DNA of 64,000 nucleotides from Cordia subcordata. Its lineage: Eukaryota > Streptophyta > Magnoliopsida > Boraginales > Cordiaceae. The translations under genes were made by a program, and so were the position numbers. The notes beneath the pieces are model-generated. The model made no database searches, was not told the origin of the DNA, and worked only from the letters and a program-made list of their open reading frames with translations. Below, piece after piece: positions 1 through 12,288 of this stretch. Numbering within the stretch: position 1 is the first letter of the stretch; each line of letters begins with the position of its first letter. The stretch spans positions 15,481,001 through 15,545,000 of the forward strand of contig JAPTOF010000008.1 in assembly GCA_028554755.1 (NCBI GenBank), given 5' to 3'.

Positions 1-781
1 TATCTTTCTACCCAGTAGTTTGGTAATTGGGATAGTCCTTCCCTATGGGCTTCCCAACATATGCTCTTTGCTTTGGCCCAAGGGTTCTCTTCTTCTCCTG
101 GTCACGCTACTACTTTCCCTTCTTCTTGGGCTTCTTCTTCCCTTTCAGGTGATGCCCAGAAGTGGAAGCCTGAGAGAGATGTTGTGGGTTCATGATTGCC
201 TCTGTTGCCTAGAGCTCCTTCATCAACTTTGTCAAGTTCATGTTCAACTTGCCTATGTTATAGTTGAGCTTGAACTAATTGAACGATGGTGGAAGAGTCT
301 CTAAGATCATGTCTTTCTACGATTGCTTGTTAATGTTTGCCCCTAGGGTCTCGACAATACTGAGGCACTCTACTATCTTAAGCACTTGCTCTTTGACTGA
401 TGCTCCCTTTACCATCATGGTGGTCGTAAGCTCTTCTAGAGCAATTTGTCTACCAGGCCTACTCTAGTTAGCAAACATAAGAGATAGTAAAGTCATGATC
501 TCTTTGGTAGTTTCCATATTATGCTGCTTGTTCTGTAGAACATTTGACATATAGGCCAGCATATAGCACTTGGCCATACTATTGGCCTTCTGCCATTTTT
601 GCTTAGCATTACATACGGTGTCAAAAGCGTTTTCCTTTATAACAGGACAAGGAGTTGTCAGGACATACTTGTACTCTTTGATAGTAAGTACTATGTCCAG
701 ATTCCTTTTTCAATCCATAAAATTCAAACCGATGAGCTTATGCTCTCTCAAAATTGTAGCTAATGAACTAAAGGAAGTCAT
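1..781 (-). pseudogene. Ty1/copia Gag relic, 5' part of gag
   Basis: Read on the minus strand from an ATG at 781 downward, one frame gives a recognisable copia Gag (UBN2/DUF4219 type): a start region with KRNLDIVLT and EYKYVLT, then MAKCYMLAYMSNVLQ, METTKEIM, VKEQVLKIVECL, ILETLPPSFN and KLNYNIGKLN, ending in a basic KGKKKPKKKGK stretch near position 40. These are the usual landmarks of the capsid domain in order. The frame holds several stop codons, for example where Trp and Gln are expected, so it is not functional. The zinc knuckle and pol would lie beyond the left edge of the window. A tRNA-iMet primer site and an LTR on the same strand lie at higher coordinates, as expected for the 5' end of a minus-strand element. 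The plus-strand open frames here are shadows. Confidence 0.85.
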
Positions 782-2580
782 ACTAGATATTAAGCAATAG
801 ATCATAATCAATATCATGAGTAATAAAGCAGGATACATGTGTAATATGTATGTAATAATAGGAAAACAACATACATCACACTTTTTACATCATTTTTCAA
901 TTTGTAGTTTAACCCTCAAACTACAGAGATGTAAGAGTGTCTTAGCCCTATCACCAAACTCCATCGATGGGATGGCGAATTGTGAATAGTTGAGTTAGGC
1001 ATAGCCGGTTTGGATAACATTTATCTAGATAGATACTATCTAATGGAATATAATCATTACTTTGCTTGAGCAATCAAATCTCCTAAGGACTTCCACTTAA
1101 AGGTGGCCGAATCCATGATTTGAGTTGAGCGTGTCTAACCACTCCTTAGTGTCTCATTCCTTGTCATGTATCTAAACTGGAGCCCTCTGATAGGGTAGTG
1201 ACTCTCATCCACATGCCGTGAGATAATCTATGATGATGAACTCTATCGATGGGATGGCTAAACCTTATCAACGTCCCTACGAATGTACATGTGAAGTCCA
1301 CATTGTCAAATATACATATTTGTGACTCCCTCCGATAAAGAGGTCAGTGCCACTTAACCTTGGAGTGAACAGAATGTGGAAGGTCGTGGGGTCTTCCATT
1401 CCCCTCTCCCACTCAATATTTTAACTTCCAGGGTTTTTCTTATCCTCTATTTATCTTGATATCTTACTTTTAGATCTTAACACCCTTAGGAATCACAATA
1501 TTCTATCTTGTGTCGCTAAAAAATGCTTGACACCATATACTGATTGGACCTATATCTGGATAAAATCCATAGGTAGGTATGTTTTGGGTTATCTTGATAA
1601 GTCCATTGGTTAATTAATGTAATAAGCAACTAATAATCCTAACCAATTACATGCATTGCTTCTTTAGGATATCTAATTACCAAATAATTAACTTAAGCAA
1701 TCTCGAGGGACTTATCAAATTCAAGCCTAAACAAGATCCAAAGGATAGCTGATTTTAAACCCTACTTAGATGAAGATGTTGCTGTGTAATCACTTGCAAT
1801 AAACATACATACAATCAAGGTGGACATGTTGCTATCTGATCACTTGTAATAAACATATATACAATCAAACATGCATATAAATATCGTAAAATAACCATCC
1901 AAAGCATAAATAAATGGTCCCTAATCAAAGACTCCCTATAAAATCCGCCCTAGGCTTAAAGCCCAAATCAATTGAACTTACCAAAACTTCAAAACTGTTG
2001 CAAACTACTTCTTCTGGTTGAGCTTTACCAACTTGCCGATCAACTTAGTCGACTAGTACTTCCAGAGAATCAATGTCCTAGCCAGTTGAGCAAAGGGCTT
2101 TTGTCAGTTGATTGGTGGGGTCGACCGATTTTTCCAAAAAGCTCCATAATAGTGCCAGTCGACCCTGGGACTTCTATCGGTTGACCAACTTGGTCAACTG
2201 GTACTTCCAAAAAGCCTTAAACTTTGTGCACAGTTGCATTTTCAGCTTCAAATTGAATCATAACAAGGATTTACATAGAAAAACATCTTATACAAGCTTC
2301 ATCTAAGAAAAGAAACATAAATTTTGGCCACAAAATACAAGCCAATATCCACCCTTATATTTCTCTCAAATAGAAGCTACATCATCTTTCTATGCAAGAA
2401 AATAAAACCATACATACAAACCATCGATTAAGACCAAAAACACACAAAAGCTGCAACTACAAAGGTTAACCCATAGCACATCCACTATAGAATCACACAA
2501 GTCTTGCCACGGACAAAATAATTTCACCTAAAAAACATTATTATCATGTTCTTGGCAAAAACATGTGTAAAAAGAGCATT
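782..2580 (-). mobile_element. Untranslated leader of the minus-strand copia element
   Basis: About 1.8 kb between the primer site and gag with no supportable ORF. It contains a short tandem duplication (about 50 bp period, units starting near 1778 and 1828), a repeated CCATCGATGGGATGGC phrase at about 961 and 1246, and between about 2030 and 2210 a cluster of GTCGAC- and GTCAAC-type palindromic motifs like those in the LTRs farther right. The leader is unusually long, so part of it may be an undetected insertion. Confidence 0.5.
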
Positions 2581-2593
2581 GGATTTGATACCA
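2581..2593 (-). other. Primer-binding site, tRNA-iMet type
   Basis: On the minus strand the sequence is TGGTATCAAATCC, two nucleotides after the LTR end. It matches the usual plant copia primer site TGGTATCAGAGCC with small changes, and it fixes the orientation and the left LTR boundary. Confidence 0.75.
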
Positions 2594-3204
2594 CTTGTTA
2601 GGACCAAGTTGGTAATACCATAGGACTTAGATTTCCATGTTAAAAATTATATATAATACAAATCTATTATGGTAGCAAAAATAGAAACTTAAAAACATAT
2701 GAGCACATATGAGCACAACATGAAAATAACATAGAAATATATAAAGAGAGGTGATATGCCCTTAATGCATGTAAATAAAGGTGATGGCCTTTTTGCTTTA
2801 TAATATCTACTATGAATAGCCTCCCAATCGATCTTCTCCATTATGATCATGCTCCAATAGCTTGGATATTTAGTGCTATATAGTGGACAAGCACTGAAAT
2901 GACTACGATTAAAGATCAATTATTGAGGATCAATTGGTACAGTGTGTGTTTTAGGTGTGCTATGTGAAATTTCCTGCACACTTATTCTTGAATTACAAAG
3001 AGACTCAAATGGGTCTTGTCATAATCTTACTATTTATAGTGTATGACAACCCTAATTGGGTAAGGTTTTAGGAATAAAGTTGTTTCCAACTATATCCTTT
3101 CTTTACCCTTTCTAGAAATGTAATATTCTCTATGAATAAGATCATCCAAGATATTCCATCCTCTCATATGCCAAATATCTAATTCCATGTGAGGCCTGCC
3201 TGTC

Positions 3205-3554
3205 CTATTGAGATACTCATAAGTTAATTAAGGAAAGACAATGATTAAAATTCTTTTTCCTTTATTCCAAACGTATATCTCAATCAAGCATCCACATAAT
3301 TAGATAACCTTATTAATTACATCCAATTGGGATTGTGACTAGCGAAGGGACCAAAAGACATACATACCCGCCGCTTGTGCTATTGAGATACTCATAAGTT
3401 AATTAAGGAAAGACAAGGATTAAAATTCTTTTTCCTTTATTCCAAACTTATATCTCAATCAAGCATCCACATAATTAGATAACCTTAATTAATTACATCC
3501 AATTGGGATTGTGACTAGCGAAGGGACCAAAAGACATAAATACCCTTAGCTCCC
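3205..3554. repeat. 175-bp tandem duplication inside LTR copy A
   Basis: A unit beginning CTATTGAGATACTCATAAG at 3205 recurs at 3380 with very few changes, each ending near GGGACCAAAAGACATA. Near identity implies that the duplication is younger than the LTR itself. Confidence 0.9.
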
Positions 3555-3877
3555 AGAATGTCCTTGCCATTGCTTTAGTGACATCATGACTACTTTGACC
3601 TCGGTCTATTTCCACCATAACACCAAATCGCACTATAAGGATAATTATTGGCTAAGCAGGAAATCGTTACACCAAGTACCGTTTATCTCTGACCAACTAA
3701 GCAAAATGACCAAAACGCCTCTCCATGTATGCTCTTAGTCAAGGCCAATCCTTTCATGTACCATCACCCCTGAGACTACATCTGGAACCTTGGAATCTCT
3801 AGTCCAAAAGAGTGATCATCCACTAGTCATGGATCTCTTGATCTAATGAGCGACCCTCAAGCCAAATGATTAATAAA

Positions 3878-4660
3878 CCCTTGAAAGGTAATATCATTAA
3901 ATCTAGATTTATGGTGACCAATAGCACAATTCCAAGAGGGAACATAGACTCTACTATTACATATGCATGTCCCAATTAATCAGAATACAACACCCAATGT
4001 ACGAGATAGACAATCTTATCACATAAGGCCTGTCTTCATGGAACATTAAAGTGTTGCACCCTAACTTCGTTAGCTCATCCACATATGCTCAAGATTAAGA
4101 GTATCAGTGACTCAAAAGTAGTGAGTATCTCATTTTCTATATATGTTGGCACGGTTCTAGAAGACATACTCACGATGGTCCTGTCCAATGCGTGACACAT
4201 GCACTAGGAGTGATGTCTAGAAAGACCCCTGATGATCTAGGCAGATCACCCCTATCAAGAGACTCGTCCACTATACCCTTGAAAGGTAATATCACTAAAT
4301 CTAGATTTATGGCGACTAATAGCATAATCCAAGGGGGCACATAGACTCTACCGTTACATATGCATGTCCGAATTAATCAGAATACAACACCCAACGTACG
4401 ACATAGACAATCTTAGCACATAAGGCCTGTCCTCATGGTACATCAAAGTGTTGTACCCTAATTTCGTTAGTTCATCCATATATGCTCAAGATTAGGAGCA
4501 TCAGTCACTCAGAAACAGTGTGTATCTCATCTTCTATATGTATTGGCACGGTTCTAAAAGACAAACGTATAGTGGTCCTATCCAATGCATGACATACCCC
4601 TAATGATTTAGGTAGATCACCCCTATCAGGAGACTTGCCCACTATAGCCTTGTCCTGGTA
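3878..4660. repeat. 398-bp tandem duplication inside LTR copy A
   Basis: The segment beginning CCCTTGAAAGGTAATATCA at 3878 is repeated from 4276, including ACATATGCATGTCC, CATAAGGCCTGTC and CTCAAGATTA. The copies differ by scattered substitutions and small indels. The relatives at 7028-8791 and 31464-33342 have only one copy. Confidence 0.9.
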
Positions 4661-4927
4661 GAACGCTCTATACTACCATCTGGCTATGGATAATTTTATA
4701 ATGTATCTAAAACTAGACTTAGATCTACTAAGCGTCCAGTCTCACTGTGCACCCAAGTCATTAGTCTATATCATTGGACCTTTACACAATGTATCACACA
4801 CAATAACTAGAGATAATGCATGTAAAAGATGCTCATCAATATATTCAATCGTCAATATCTAGTCCAATATCCACGTACAAGTGGTCTTTTGAGCATACAA
4901 TCCCAACATAAGTGTGGCAATATTAGT

Positions 4928-5312
4928 TGTTCTGGGCCGAGCCCTAGTAACACTACTAGCTCGAGCCAAAAGAGGGGATGAATTGTGAATGGAACGCAAT
5001 CTTGGAATAAGATGAATTCAAATTAATTGAGTGAAAAAAGAGCTGCCATTGGGCTCCATGTAAACTTCGCTGCACTTCTAGTATTAGATTACCATGATTC
5101 TCGAGGTTGTGATTTAGGGATAGACATATGAGATTTGAGTTGGGTTCAACCTCCATAAGTAACAAGGATGAGAGATAAAGGAATAAACACAGAACACATC
5201 CTAGTTCGCAACATCAAATCTCAAACGTATCACTAGTACCCAACTTACAAAAGGACCTAGAGCTCTTTATTATATAGTTCTAGCTCATAATTGTAGGTTC
5301 AAGATTCTAGAG
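4928..5312 (+). repeat. 5' LTR of the Tat-like element
   Basis: Aligns over its length with 16926-17301: shared phrases include AATTGTAG, CATCCTAG, AACATCAAATCTCAAAC in this copy and their diverged forms in the other. It ends just before TTTGGCACCCACCATGG. The divergence between the two LTRs is large by eye, so the insertion is old. Confidence 0.75.
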
Positions 5313-5330
5313 TTTGGCACCCACCATGGT
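5313..5330 (+). other. Primer-binding site of the Tat-like element
   Basis: TTTGGCACCCACCATGG resembles the TTTGGCGCCCACCGTGGGG that commonly follows 5' LTRs of plant Tat-type elements, with changes expected from cytosine deamination. The stretch 5331-5785 after it is leader sequence without a supportable gene. Confidence 0.6.
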
Positions 5331-5788
5331 AACTATTGATCTACTACATTTTCAAAACAAATTTCCTTTTGCTTGGTGTGAACTTCGTCCCCTTCCGAGA
5401 ACAGATGAATGCCACTGACTAATCTAGTAACTCAAAAGCAAAAAAACAATATTTTAAGGCAAAAGCTAGAAAGCTTTATTGAGAAATTGACCATAGCGGT
5501 GATACCATAACTCCAATTACCATTAGAGATGTCGCTGCAACGCACTTAGTCCTAGCCATGTAGTTTGAAACCCTAAAAAGTGAATAGCTAGGTAGGAGGA
5601 GCAAGAATCTTGCTCAAAATACCAAAAGAGAAGAGTAGCAACTAGATTTGATGATTAGTAGTGATGATTCACCCTTTTTAGAGAAGATAGACCAGACTCA
5701 AATGTTCCTATAACTTTTAAACTCCCCAACAGCAATTTTATGGTAGTAAAACAAATTCGGCCGAGCACACACTCATTTTCAACAAGTT

Positions 5789-6700
5789 ATGATGACCATC
5801 AATAGAAAAAAGTGTATGTGCAAAACCTTTGGCTTAATCCCTTTTAGGACTACCCCAGATTGGTTTACATATTTGCCCTTAGGAAGTATAGGTTCCTTTT
5901 TGCAACTTATTAAGGAGTTTATGGCAAGGTTTGCTATCCTCATGTAACTAGAGAAACGAACTTCTGATCTGTATTTCATCATTCAAAAGGTGGAAGAGCT
6001 CTTGGAAAATTACTTACAATAATTCAACAACAAAATAGTGGTCTTTTCCCAATGCCATGTCGAAACCATGTCTGCATTCTACAAGGGTTTACTCCTAGGT
6101 TCTGATTTTTATAAGGACCTTATGATGAACCTTAGCGCTAATATGTCAAATATAATAGTATGACCTCAAAATTAGATCTAGTGGAATAGGGACCTGGCTC
6201 AAAAGCAAAATTGCAAAGCCTATAGGTGGCAATAAAATGAGTGAGTTGCGGGAAGTACATGAAACTAGAGAAGATATAGAAAAAGAATATGGTCTAATAA
6301 GGGAGTAAATCCAAAGCTTGTTAGACTCCGCGAGAAGAGATGATCTATGCTAAGATATCTAGGGCTTAAGGATGATTGGCTGAAATAAAATCTGAAAATT
6401 AGTTACCTATATTGCATCCACGAGATCAAAAAAGCTACCATGTGTATTAGTCAAACAACTTCAAAACAACTCAAGAGATGAAACAGCAAAGCCAATAGTG
6501 TGAGTTTCATAATCACTTCGGGCATCTAACAGCTAAAAGCAAGGGTTTACATTAAAATGTGTCTTGAACATGTTGAGAAAAGGTTTACTCATAAAACTGT
6601 TGACTGAATTAGGGAAGAAAAAGATAGAAATTGGAGAAAGGACAAAGGAAAGGCAAATTTTACCACTAAGTCCTGAAAGGATTGTTAATTGCAAACTTGT
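5789..6700 (+). pseudogene. Tat-like Gag relic
   Basis: One plus-strand frame from the ATG codons near 5789 gives a Ty3/gypsy Gag core (retrotrans_gag family): CKTFGLIPFRTTPDWFTYLP, then GSIGSFLQLIKEFMARF, a stop where a residue is expected, LYFIIQKVEELLENYL, and FYKGLLLGSDFYKDLMMNL. These match the family landmarks (hydrophobic start, W-F-x-LP, F...F, final G-L block). Downstream, to about 7020, the frame is broken by stops and shifts and I see only weak continuation. No intact zinc knuckle was found. Neighbouring minus-strand ORFs are shadows. Confidence 0.75.
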
Positions 6701-7027
6701 AAGGTCCCATATCAGTGGCTAGACCTCATTAGTAGTAATTCCAACAAGCTGGAAGGGCATATCCATAGATCATGCAATTAAATCAAGTGCCAAACCTCAC
6801 ATCGGTATCCTTTGCACATTAGGATGAAGTGAACTATGAACACCATGACTCGCTGGTCATATCACTTAACATAGTAGTCCAATGAATCCTAATGGATATG
6901 CACAGCTTTGCAATGTCCTTATATGGGAAGCCTTGAAAGAAATTAACTTAGGAGAGTATGTATTGATTAAGAAATTAGTTCCATTAACAAGGTCTAATGG
7001 AAGAATTAAAAAGGATTTAGGGATGAA

Positions 7028-8791
7028 TGTTATTCTATCCTAGGTCATGCTCTTAGAATTTTACAACTAGAATTGGCAGAAAAAATAATGAAGCAACCAA
7101 CTCCATACATGTTACATCTCATAAGACACATATATACATAACCAAGAATTATAGCATACATCTTTTAGTGTGTGTCCTTTTATTGTAGCTTTATAGAAAC
7201 ACTTTTGATGTGAATCCTACTGCACGAACACAAATTACAAGAGCTGGAACCCTCAAGGTCTTATCTTTTATGAGTGGCAATAAAGTTTTCTATAAACTAA
7301 AATAAGGTCTTAAGTGGGAGAATTTATTTATTGGGAGTTACTCCAAAAAAAGATATTAACTAGCCTAACAAAGTGTGTGTATTTACTACAAGAAAAAATT
7401 GAGCAACAATCTTTTTAAGTGGGGTGCCCCAATGGCCTATTTATAGGCTACAAGTCCTTGCTCAAGGAATAAGTAATAGTTCACGTTCAATGTATCTAGG
7501 CTCTTGCCAGTCCTTCTTGGGTTAGGAAACTTTCAACTGATAAGATTAGGAAACTAAGCAACGATAAACCGTATTCTCCAAACCCAACCAACCACCTAAT
7601 CCTAGACCAATATGGATAAAGGCAAAATTTGAATCCAATTGCGCTACTTGTGCTCTAAACCAATTAAACATCTTCGGTTGCCTATAAACCTAATCTATGG
7701 CCCAAGTTTAGCAAAGTAAAAGTCTTAGATCTTTACAGATCATGGATTAGCCTAAACTAATTAATACTCCACTCTAATTATTAACACACATATAAACAAA
7801 TACCAAACACAAGAAAATAGCTTATAACCAAGAATTGAATAGAAGAGGGACCAAAAGACATAATTACCTTGTCTAAAAAATAACCAAAATGCCCTTGCCA
7901 ACCCTAGGCGATATAAAGATCATTTTGACCTTAGTCTATTCTATCAAAAGACTAAAGTCATATTCAAGTATAATTACTAATTCCTAGAAAACTCATCACC
8001 AACACAAGTAACCTTTGTCTTCGACTTACTAAGTTAAATGACCAAAATCTCCCTTTATGTACATAGTACACCGAAAGTGAAGATTGGTCCTCTACTTGCA
8101 TTATCACTTTCTTAACTATATCTAAATCTTGTAATATCTAGTCCAATAGAATAAGCATCCTCTGGCCATAGTGCATTGCATCTAGAGAGTAGCCCACAAG
8201 CAAGATGATCGATATACCTCTAAAGGGTAAGATCACTAGATCTAGATTTAAATGATAATATGGACAAAACCAAGAGGCCACACATAATCTTATGTCATAT
8301 GCACATCTTAACTAAATTAGAGCTTAGCACTTTACACACGTAATAGTTGAACTTTGCTAAGTAGAGTCTCATATATAGTCTATCAAAATGTTGAACTCCA
8401 ACTTCATTAGTTCATCCATATAAGCTCAAGATTAAGAGCATTGGCCACTTAATAGCAACAAATATATAATTTTACATCTTTTATAGTACATTTCCTAGAT
8501 AACACACTAATAGAGGGAGACTTACGCAATAGTACCTTATCCTAGTAAAGTGCCCAACACTACCAGCTGATTATCGACTTATTTATGACATTACTAAAAC
8601 TAGATTTGGACCAAATACGCTTCCAATATTACTATGTACCCAAGTCATTAGTATGTGTGATGGGACCTTTACAAATACATCACAAATATACACCAGAGAA
8701 AATATAAGAACTCATAAAATATTGTTGAAACAATTAATACAATGTATAATATCTACGTCCAAGTGGTCTTTAAGACACGCTAATCCTAATA
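7028..8791 (-). mobile_element. Solo LTR of copia family X (copy B), nested in the Tat element
   Basis: Homologous to 2596-4908 and 31464-33342, on the same strand. Shared phrases include GAGGGACCAAAAGACATAAT, AATGCCCTTGCC, CACTAGATCTAGATTTA, AAGTGGTCTTTAAG, and the end TAATCCTAATA (diverged from CTAATCCTAACA). It separates the end of the Tat gag region from a protease-like frame that begins right after it at about 8805. No primer site or coding sequence accompanies it, so it is a solo LTR. Its left edge (7028) is approximate, and I found no convincing target duplication. Confidence 0.7.
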
Positions 8792-8804
8792 AGAACTTCT
8801 CACA

Positions 8805-10150
8805 CCATTGGGGAAGTGACTTTGTCAACTTGAGGCAAAGATGCTCATAATCTCTCCAAATTCTTAGTGGTAGACTACCCAAAGTCCTCCTATAATATCA
8901 TTATAGGCTAGTCATGTCTAAGCCATTCCTTTGACCTTCTACCAAGTCCTTCAATTCACTTCTCAATGCAAGTCGAGAGAAATCAAGGGAGATTGGAAGA
9001 ATCCTAGGAAATGTTATGTTGCTTCCTTAAAGAGAAAATACCAAGGGAAGTTATAGAAATTATAGATATTTGGGAATTTGTATACTTTGGAATGTGACAT
9101 AGATGAAGTATTTATATGCACAAACGACCCTAGAAGGATGATCAACATTTGTTAACGACTAAAACTAGAAATTTAGGAACAATTATTGCAATTACTAAGG
9201 GACCACATTAATTGCTTTAAGTGGACACATGAGGATATGTAGGGAATCAACCCTAAAGTCATAGAGAACAAACTTAATGTCAACCTAAAATGTCACAAGA
9301 AATCAAATAATTAAGCAAGAAGTAGAAAAGTTAATAAAGAATGGTACAATAAGAGATGTCTACTACCCAAATTGGCTAGCAAATATACTGGTAGCTCTAT
9401 AGAGAGTGGGTAAGTAGCAAAATTTAGGTTGACTTTATAGATCTGAATAAAGCTTGTCCACAAGATCCATTTTCGATACCCCTTATGGACGCTATGGTTG
9501 ATGCTATTGTAGGTCATGAATTAATGAGCTTCATGGATGCCTTTTTGAGAAATAATAAAATACTAATACATCTAGAAGATTAGGAAAAGACGACCTTTAT
9601 AACAAAAAAAAGGTATGTATTGGTATAGAAGGATGCCATTCAAGTTAAAGAATCTTAGAGCCACATATTAGCGTTTGGTGAACAAATGTTTAAGAAATAT
9701 GTTGGAAAAATAATGGAGGCATACATTGATGATATGTTGGTGAAGTTGTCAAGGGCTAAAGACTATATTAGGCATCTTGGACAAGTGTTCTAAATGCTAC
9801 GCAAGTATGGAATGAAATTGAATTGAGCCAAATACTTGTTTAGAGTGGAGAAAGAGGAGTTTTTAGGTTACTCGGTTATCAAAAGAGGAAAAGAGGCACC
9901 TAAAGCAAATAAAGGTGATCTTAAATATGTCTTGTCCTAACTGTGCCAAAGAGGTTATGGACCTTACTCGTCAAATAATGATTCTAACTCGGTTCATCGA
10001 GGATGCTCAAACGTATATAGTCCTTCCCTAGTTTGCTTAAGAAAAATGAAAAATTCATCTAGATAGAGGAACGTGATGCGGCTTTACAGAAATTGAGGGA
10101 TTAATTGTCTAAACCTCCTCTTTTATTCAAACCTAAGCCACGAGAAAAGT
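8805..10150 (+). pseudogene. Tat-like protease and reverse transcriptase relic
   Basis: Immediately right of the nested LTR a frame gives KFLVVDYPKSSYNIIIG, the retropepsin tail of Tat pol (usual FLVVD..SAYN.ILGR). Then come THEDM and GINPKVIENKLNVN (usual SHEDMPGI...), VEKLIKNGTIRDVYYPNWLA, VDFIDLNKACPQDPFSIP, HELMSFMDAF, and the catalytic box YIDDMLVK followed by LRKYGMKLN. The RT motifs stand in the right order and spacing, so the assignment to a Tat-type RT is firm. Many stops make it non-functional. The catalytic Asp pair of YIDD is still visible, and the SGYNQI element after the FMDA box has been changed to RNNKI. After about 10000 the frame decays. Confidence 0.85.
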
Positions 10151-10559
10151 TGTTGCTATATAAAGCAGTATTAGAATATATTGTTAATGCAGTATTAGCA
10201 TATACTACAATAATAAGTCATTAACAAGTCTAAAATGGGAAAAAGAAAGATGAAGAAGCTGGCCTTGGCCCTATTAATGATGACACAAAAGCTTTGACCA
10301 TATTTCTGAGGGCATACAATACTCTTAATAATAAAACATCCATAGTGGATGAAATTGTAAAAGACCGATGTAGTAGGAAGATTGTTGATGTAGTCAATTA
10401 AGCTAAGTGAATTTGAAATTATGTACTTAATCATGTACCGTAGTGAAGTCCCAAGCCTTGGTAGATTTCATGGCATATTTTTCTATGCAAGAAGATAAAC
10501 CTTACTCGAAGGAAAAGTGGTAGTGCTTGATAATAAATTGGATCAAGGTATCAAATTGA

Positions 10560-12190
10560 TACTACATGTGAATGGTTTCTCTAGCTCTATAAGCTGCAGC
10601 TAAAGAATACTTATCAAGGGTTTAGATGAAGGCCTAATTAGAAAAACATTAAAGTGTGGGGTTCAAAATCACTAATAACGAGGCTAAGGATGAAGCATTG
10701 TTACTTGGGTTAACATTGGGCAAAGAGATGATAGTGGGAAGAATGGGGTTTAGTGATTCTCAACTAGTACATAATCAATTTGCTAGGAGTTATCAAGCTC
10801 AGGATTAGAAAATCATAAGGTATCTAGCAATGTTGAAGGAATTACAAGATCTCACATTAAGCTTATTAGGGAGAGAGCATGATCCAAAAGTAGATGCTTT
10901 GACAAACCTCGGTTTATTTTCAAAAACCTCCAAGAATTAGACAATACCTCTTATCTTTCAACCTTAATCTACATTCTAGCTATAACCTGAAGATACCATA
11001 CTAAGTGTTATGGAGACAGCAAGTTAGGTGAAATCAATAGGATCATGCCTAGAAGCCATAGAATTACTTTTTGGCAATAAAGAGACCTAGAAGGTCACAC
11101 CCAAAGTAGCTAGATATTGCATAATTGAAGGAAATATGCACAAGATCTCTTATTTAAGATCATATTTTTGACGTTTAAATTTAGATTAAGCATCTTATGT
11201 TGTAGTTGAATTACAAGTGAGATATTGCATAAATCATTCAAGAAGATAAGGCCTTGTAAACAAAGCTATAATGATAAGAGATATTGGCCAATTATGCATG
11301 TAGATGCAACAAAATATGTAAAGTGATGTGACCAATGCATCGATTTGTGCAACTACCATAAAACTGGTGAATGCATTGCACCCTAGCTTGACGGCTTGGT
11401 ATTTATGAAGTAATGAATGGATATTAATGAAAAGATGACAACAACCCCAGGGTAGAATGTGTATATTCTCTCTATGACACACTATTATAGCAATTGAGTA
11501 GATCTTGAAGACTATGCCTGAGTCCAGGACAAAGAAGTAAATGGTTTCATTTTACGAAACGTTATTTTTCACTCTAAAGTCCCTCATGTAATAATAACAA
11601 CAATGACCCACAGTTCATTAGTGTTAATTCTGAGGCTTTCGATAATAAATGAAAAATTAAGGTAAATTACTCTATTCCTTGCTAACCTTAGGCAAACGGG
11701 CAAGTCGAATCATCTGACAAGACTATTATGGCAATAATTAAGTAAAGGTTGGAGTCAACAAACAAAAATGGCTTGAAGTTGCCACGTTTCTTTTAGGCAT
11801 ACCACATGAATCCTAGGTCATTCACAAGTGAAACACCATTTTGCTGAGCCTACGAAACCAAAGTAATGACACCACAAAAGGTTAGCATACCATATTCTCG
11901 ATGGGAATTCACAAGTGAAGAGGGAAAACATATGGAGCTTTGACATTATGGATGAACTCATAGAGAAGATGGCAGAAAACTTAAATAAGAAACTAAAGGA
12001 GCAATAGTTTGTAAAAGGTGAAAGACCTAGGAAGAAGGCAAACGAGGCTCAAATTGGGGGCTTTGTATAAAATTGTATCCAGGGCAAGAATTGGAGTATA
12101 TGAGTTACATACAATAGATGTCAAAGATATCCTGAATAGTTGAAATGCAACACATTTAAGGAAGTATTACTATTAAAGAAAAAGAGAAGT
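10560..12190 (+). pseudogene. Tat-like RNase H and integrase relic
   Basis: RNase H is visible at about 10655-10935: TNNEAKDEALLLGLTLGKEM, DSQLVHNQFARSYQAQD, YLAMLKELQDLTL and GREHDPKVDALTNL correspond to the family's NNEAEYEALL, SDSQLV, KEL and ADALAKLA blocks. The integrase follows, with a frame from about 11600 giving NDPQFIS (usual DNG.QF), ANGQVESSDKTIMAIIK (usual TNGQ.EA.N..I) and AYHMNPRSFTSETPF (usual AYRTT...GETPF). The first catalytic Asp region and the N-terminal zinc finger (about 11100-11590) are too eroded to place. Multiple stops throughout. Confidence 0.8.
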
Positions 12191-12288
12191 ACTACTCTGT
12201 TTTGAGTGTTATAAGTTCTATTTTGGCATTAATGGAAATTCTATAACTTTCCTTATAATGATTTTCTTTTTCTTAAGCATTTATCTAG

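Larger units (their letters stand above)
2596..4908 (-). repeat. 5' LTR of minus-strand copia element (family X, copy A)
   Basis: On the minus strand it runs from TGTTGGGATTGTATGC (at 4908) to CCTAACA (at 2596), directly followed by the tRNA-iMet primer site. Two other copies of the family are present (7028-8791 and 31464-33342), all on the same strand. Shared landmarks include GGGACCAAAAGACATA, CACATATGCTCAAGATTA and GATCACCCCTATCA. At 2313 bp it is longer than its relatives because of two internal tandem duplications. On the minus strand a TATA-like CACTATAAATAG lies near 3030-3041. The second LTR of this element would be outside the window. Confidence 0.75.
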
